From M3007 sp037130425 (GTDB lineage Bacteria; Bacteroidota; Bacteroidia; Chitinophagales; Saprospiraceae): a stretch of 8,926 nucleotides of DNA. Shown here piece by piece: positions 6,482 to 8,926 of this stretch (its first letter is position 1; each line of letters starts with the position of its first letter). The DNA is taken from the NCBI GenBank assembly GCA_037130425.1, contig JBAXTB010000244.1, positions 1 through 8,926 of the forward strand, written 5' to 3'. Under the pieces are notes generated by a model. It was not told where the DNA came from and searched no databases. It saw only the letters and a program-made list of their open reading frames with translations. Made by a program: the position numbers and the translations under genes.

Positions 6482-7594
6482 ATGCGTATTTCAATCTTCT
6501 TGTTCCTGCTTAGTTTTTTATCGTTCAACGTCGCTTCGGCGCAGATGTCGCGGAAAATCAAACTAAGTCCTGTGTCTTTGGGTTTTGATTTGCCCGATTC
6601 TTACAAACAGCGCACGTTCATTAAGGGGCTTTCCGGCTTTGTCAACAAAATAGACCAGTTGGCGGGCGCCATGATTATGATCGACGGCAACAAAACCACG
6701 GTGCTTACCCGTTTTGTGCGGCAGGACAAACCGCCGATTGTGACGACTTCCACTTCGGACGTGATTTACAATGCCAAAATTGATTCCAAATTCAAGTTCA
6801 ACGGCGCGTACAGCATCGCATCCACCAAAGTGGAACGCGACGCCATTAATGAATTGATTATCACCGACATTGGTCATTCGTTTTTGCCCGAAGACTATAT
6901 TCCTTATGTGGAGATTTGCCGCGCCTCGGTGAATGTTAGCCCTGAAGTGCGCAAAAAGACCTATTATATCCGCTCGGCGAAACTCACGACTGTTTACGCG
7001 CGCAGGTACACCAAAGTGACCGGGGATGCGGAAATCAGCGGCGTCGTATTCAGCGTCGGCGGCGAAGTGTACAGCAGTTCTGAACAATTTAAGGTTGATT
7101 ATGTAGTATCTGTTGATATTGTAAGCCTTGAAAAACTGCTTTCGCTGCAAAACTGCAACGAACTCATCAACAGCGAGGAAATTGCGCGGCGTGAAAAAGC
7201 CGAACATGCGCGCTTAGAAGCCCAACGCGCCGAGGAGGAAAAGTACGCCCGCGAAGCGGAACTGGCGGCGGCCAAAGCTCAGGTAGAAGACCTGAAAAAA
7301 GTGTTGAACCAAAACATCGTCAAATCGGAAGAAATGCAGCAGCGTCTACAGGACGCGCAGGACAATGAAAAAAAGGCGATCACCCAACTGCATCAGGCCA
7401 TCGACCGGGCCGATGACATGGCTGCGCGGGCGCAAACGGCCCAGCAAAATGTGGAAAACAAGGAAAACGTGATTTTGACCTTTAAAAACAAGGAAGGTAA
7501 AGTGTTGGAAATCAAGAATCTGGAGGAATTGAGCCAGGATAAACTCCGGGAATTGGGTTTTGATGTGGAGATTTTGATGAATGGGAAGAAGTGA
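6482..7594 (+). CDS. Exported coiled-coil protein of unknown function (370 aa)
   Basis: No family is recognised. The ATG at 6482 opens directly on a clean Sec signal peptide, MRISIFLFLLSFLSFNVASA, cut probably before Q21; no lipobox cysteine follows. Residues about 25-220 look like a beta-rich globular domain (KTYYIRSAKLTTVYARRYTK at 159-178; GVVFSVGGEVYSSSEQF at 187-203). Residues about 231-328 are a long Ala/Glu/Lys/Gln-rich heptad-like coiled coil. A short C-terminal segment (329-370, ILTFKNKEGKVLEIKNLEEL...) may be a small folded cap. There are only two cysteines, C146 and C225. An in-frame ATG at 6416 would put 22 unlikely residues before the signal, so it is rejected. It lies 75 bases after the ligase gene with no terminator between, so a shared transcript and a periplasmic or outer-membrane role linked to polysaccharide are plausible but inferred. 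Confidence 0.8.
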   Translation: MRISIFLFLLSFLSFNVASAQMSRKIKLSPVSLGFDLPDSYKQRTFIKGLSGFVNKIDQLAGAMIMIDGNKTTVLTRFVRQDKPPIVTTSTSDVIYNAKIDSKFKFNGAYSIASTKVERDAINELIITDIGHSFLPEDYIPYVEICRASVNVSPEVRKKTYYIRSAKLTTVYARRYTKVTGDAEISGVVFSVGGEVYSSSEQFKVDYVVSVDIVSLEKLLSLQNCNELINSEEIARREKAEHARLEAQRAEEEKYAREAELAAAKAQVEDLKKVLNQNIVKSEEMQQRLQDAQDNEKKAITQLHQAIDRADDMAARAQTAQQNVENKENVILTFKNKEGKVLEIKNLEELSQDKLRELGFDVEILMNGKK

Positions 7595-7607
7595 GGTTCG
7601 ATCCGTT

Positions 7608-7641
7608 TTTGTGGCGGGCGCCCAATTTATCTGTAATCTTG
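7608..7641 (+). promoter_or_regulatory. Weak candidate promoter for the T9SS cargo gene
   Basis: TTTG at 7608-7611 and TAATCTTG at 7634-7641 resemble the Bacteroidota -33 and -7 elements. The -7 has one mismatch to TAnnTTTG, and the spacing of 22 bases is slightly long. Transcription would start near 7646, leaving a leader of about 45 bases. The -7 element overlaps the left arm of the hairpin at 7639-7658. Confidence 0.3.
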
Positions 7642-7658
7642 TGGGCGGTTTCCCACAA
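7639..7658. other. Short hairpin upstream of the T9SS cargo gene
   Basis: TTGTGGG (7639-7645) and CCCACAA (7652-7658) form a perfect 7-bp stem with a 6-base loop. No T-run follows on the plus strand (AAAACC instead), so it is a poor terminator for the preceding gene. It could be a weak 3'-end structure or an operator-like inverted repeat, since its left arm overlaps the candidate -7 element. Confidence 0.4.
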
Positions 7659-7690
7659 AACCAATTAATTCAAATAAACACTTGCTATAT

Positions 7691-8926
7691 ATGAAAAATC
7701 TATCCATTGCCGCGCTGGCTTGTCTATTTGCAGCAAACCTTTCTGCGCAAACAAACCAAACCATTGCTACCGGTTCCGGCTATCAAAAACAAAGTTATGT
7801 CAAACTAAGCGCCGGGACTGAAAAACAGGTAGCGAATACTATTTGGGACATCGGTTTCAGCGTGTTCGGCCAACAGGATGCCGGTGTTTTTGTCAATGAG
7901 AGCGAGGGCAGCAGTATGGGTGTATCCTTGCCCGAAGTGGAACTCTACGACGCGCTTACCGACAATTTCGATGAACAGCCGGATCCTGCTTTTCTTGAAA
8001 TTTTCCGCCTCTACAACACGGAAAAATCCTGGAATTACGGCGGCTTCAATGAAGTTCGAGACACCGCCAATGCACTCGATTTTGGCTGGGGGCTGCTCAA
8101 TACGCAAACCGGCCAGATCACCGGCAATCGCGTTTATGTGGTAAAACTGCGCAACGGCGATTACCGTAAAATCAAAATTGAGTCGCTGGCGGGTGGCGTT
8201 TACACCTTTAAATACGCCAACCTTGACGGTACCAATACCGTAACCAAAACAGTTAATAAAGCAGATTTTGCAGGCAAAACCATGGCGTATTTCAGTTTCG
8301 CCACCGGTAATTTTGCAGATGTTGAACCAGCCGGCGGTTATGATCTGGTGTATTGCCGCTACATTACGCCTTTGTTCGACCCCGGTTCCGGCACTTATAT
8401 CCCTTATGGCGTAACCGGTATCTTAAGCGGGCGCGGCGGCCAAGTGGCCCAGGCCAATAACGTAAACCCTGCCACGGTACAATTCGCTGATTTTCAAGAC
8501 AGTCTGCGCGCTGATATTGATGTGATCGGCTATGACTGGAAATCGTTCAGCGGCACTTCCTGGAGTTTGGTACCCAACCTTGTTTATTTCCTGAAAACAG
8601 CCGAAAGTCGGGTTTGGAAACTGCGTTTTACAACTTTTGAAGGCAGCACTACGGGGAAAACTACCTTCCAGAAAACGGATTTGGGTATTATTTCCGCCGT
8701 GCAGGACGCAGCCGCACTCGGCATGGAAGCCCTGGTGTATCCCAATCCGGTACAAGATGAACTTACCGTGGCGTTAGATAAAATTCCGGCCAATATGCAC
8801 AAATCAGCCCGCCTGGAAGTCGTGGATTTGAACGGCCGTTTGCTGGTATCCCAACAAGTGACGCTCGGCCAGGGTTTTCAGGTGTTTCGTATGCCTGCGG
8901 GCACGTGGAGCGCGGGTGTGTATGGC
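7691..8926 (+). CDS. T9SS cargo protein with tandem HmuY-like domains (3'-truncated)
   Basis: This is an exported surface or secreted protein; 412 codons are visible and the frame is open at the window edge. The N-terminus MKNLSIAALACLFAANLSAQ is a signal peptide, cut near residues 19-20. Two similar halves follow. Unit one has YVKLSAGTE and WDIGF (36-56), then VYVVKLRNGDYRKIKI (148-163). Unit two has AYFSFATGNF and YDLVYCRY (199-224), then VYFLKTAESRVWKLRF (298-313). WDxxF plus a later Vyxx-Gxx-KLxF strand is how I know the HmuY-like fold. A type A sorting domain begins at VYPNPVQDELTV (349-360) and continues through LEVVDLNGRLLVSQQ; its last strand is cut off. Such domains direct passage through the type IX system and often anchoring to surface glycan. 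No histidine lies in residues 1-369, so His-ligated heme binding like that of HmuY is unlikely. The ATG is fixed by the signal peptide. Confidence 0.8.
   Translation, partial: MKNLSIAALACLFAANLSAQTNQTIATGSGYQKQSYVKLSAGTEKQVANTIWDIGFSVFGQQDAGVFVNESEGSSMGVSLPEVELYDALTDNFDEQPDPAFLEIFRLYNTEKSWNYGGFNEVRDTANALDFGWGLLNTQTGQITGNRVYVVKLRNGDYRKIKIESLAGGVYTFKYANLDGTNTVTKTVNKADFAGKTMAYFSFATGNFADVEPAGGYDLVYCRYITPLFDPGSGTYIPYGVTGILSGRGGQVAQANNVNPATVQFADFQDSLRADIDVIGYDWKSFSGTSWSLVPNLVYFLKTAESRVWKLRFTTFEGSTTGKTTFQKTDLGIISAVQDAAALGMEALVYPNPVQDELTVALDKIPANMHKSARLEVVDLNGRLLVSQQVTLGQGFQVFRMPAGTWSAGVYG

Noticed and set aside
6563..7207. Minus-strand open frame of 214 codons opposite the exported coiled-coil gene
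   Set aside because: The plus-strand frame has a clean signal peptide and coiled coil; the antisense product has no recognisable features.
7595..7604. GGTTCGATCC, resembling a tRNA T-loop
   Set aside because: The flanking bases do not pair as a T-stem, and no acceptor, D or anticodon arms are present; it lies at a gene's 3' end.
7691..8926. Calling the cargo protein a hemophore
   Set aside because: The HmuY-like pattern is suggestive, but there are no histidines in the two units and no heme-transport genes beside it.
1..8926. CRISPR array, insertion sequence or phage genes
   Set aside because: No regularly spaced identical repeats with unique spacers, no transposase or integrase frame, and no phage structural genes were seen; the 1-86 repeat units are too short and diverged for CRISPR.

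Overview
The window comes from a member of the Bacteroidota. Four things point that way: a T9SS-type C-terminal sorting domain at the right edge, GyrB motifs typical of the phylum, start codons without Shine-Dalgarno sequences, and promoter-like TAnnTTTG (-7) elements. Base composition is close to balanced. Protein style suggests Saprospiria or a relative, but this is an impression and not a demonstration.

Layout, left to right. Positions 1-86 hold a degenerate intergenic repeat built on ATCTGCG-like units. gyrB (87-2066, minus strand) is complete and has all catalytic motifs; its only strong promoter candidate lies almost on the start codon. A 682-base region (2067-2748) separates the divergent gyrB and a plus-strand TPR gene; it holds no convincing gene, only a possible decayed reading frame and an imperfect inverted repeat. 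The TPR protein gene (2749-3621) ends in two hairpins, the second a textbook intrinsic terminator.

After the terminator comes a plus-strand cluster: a Wzz/GumC-type polysaccharide co-polymerase (3760-4884), 13 bases later an O-antigen ligase/Wzy-type polytopic membrane protein (4898-6406), and 75 bases later an exported protein of unknown function with a long charged coiled coil (6482-7594). The first two form a surface-polysaccharide chain-length and polymerisation/ligation pair, without glycosyltransferases, flippase or tyrosine kinase in view. The third probably shares the transcript; its role is unknown.

The last gene (7691 to the window edge, cut at its 3' end) encodes an exported T9SS cargo protein. 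Its body looks like two tandem HmuY-like units followed by a type A sorting domain. T9SS cargo is often anchored to surface polysaccharide in this phylum, so the right half of the window has a cell-envelope theme. No tRNA, rRNA, CRISPR array or intact mobile element was seen.
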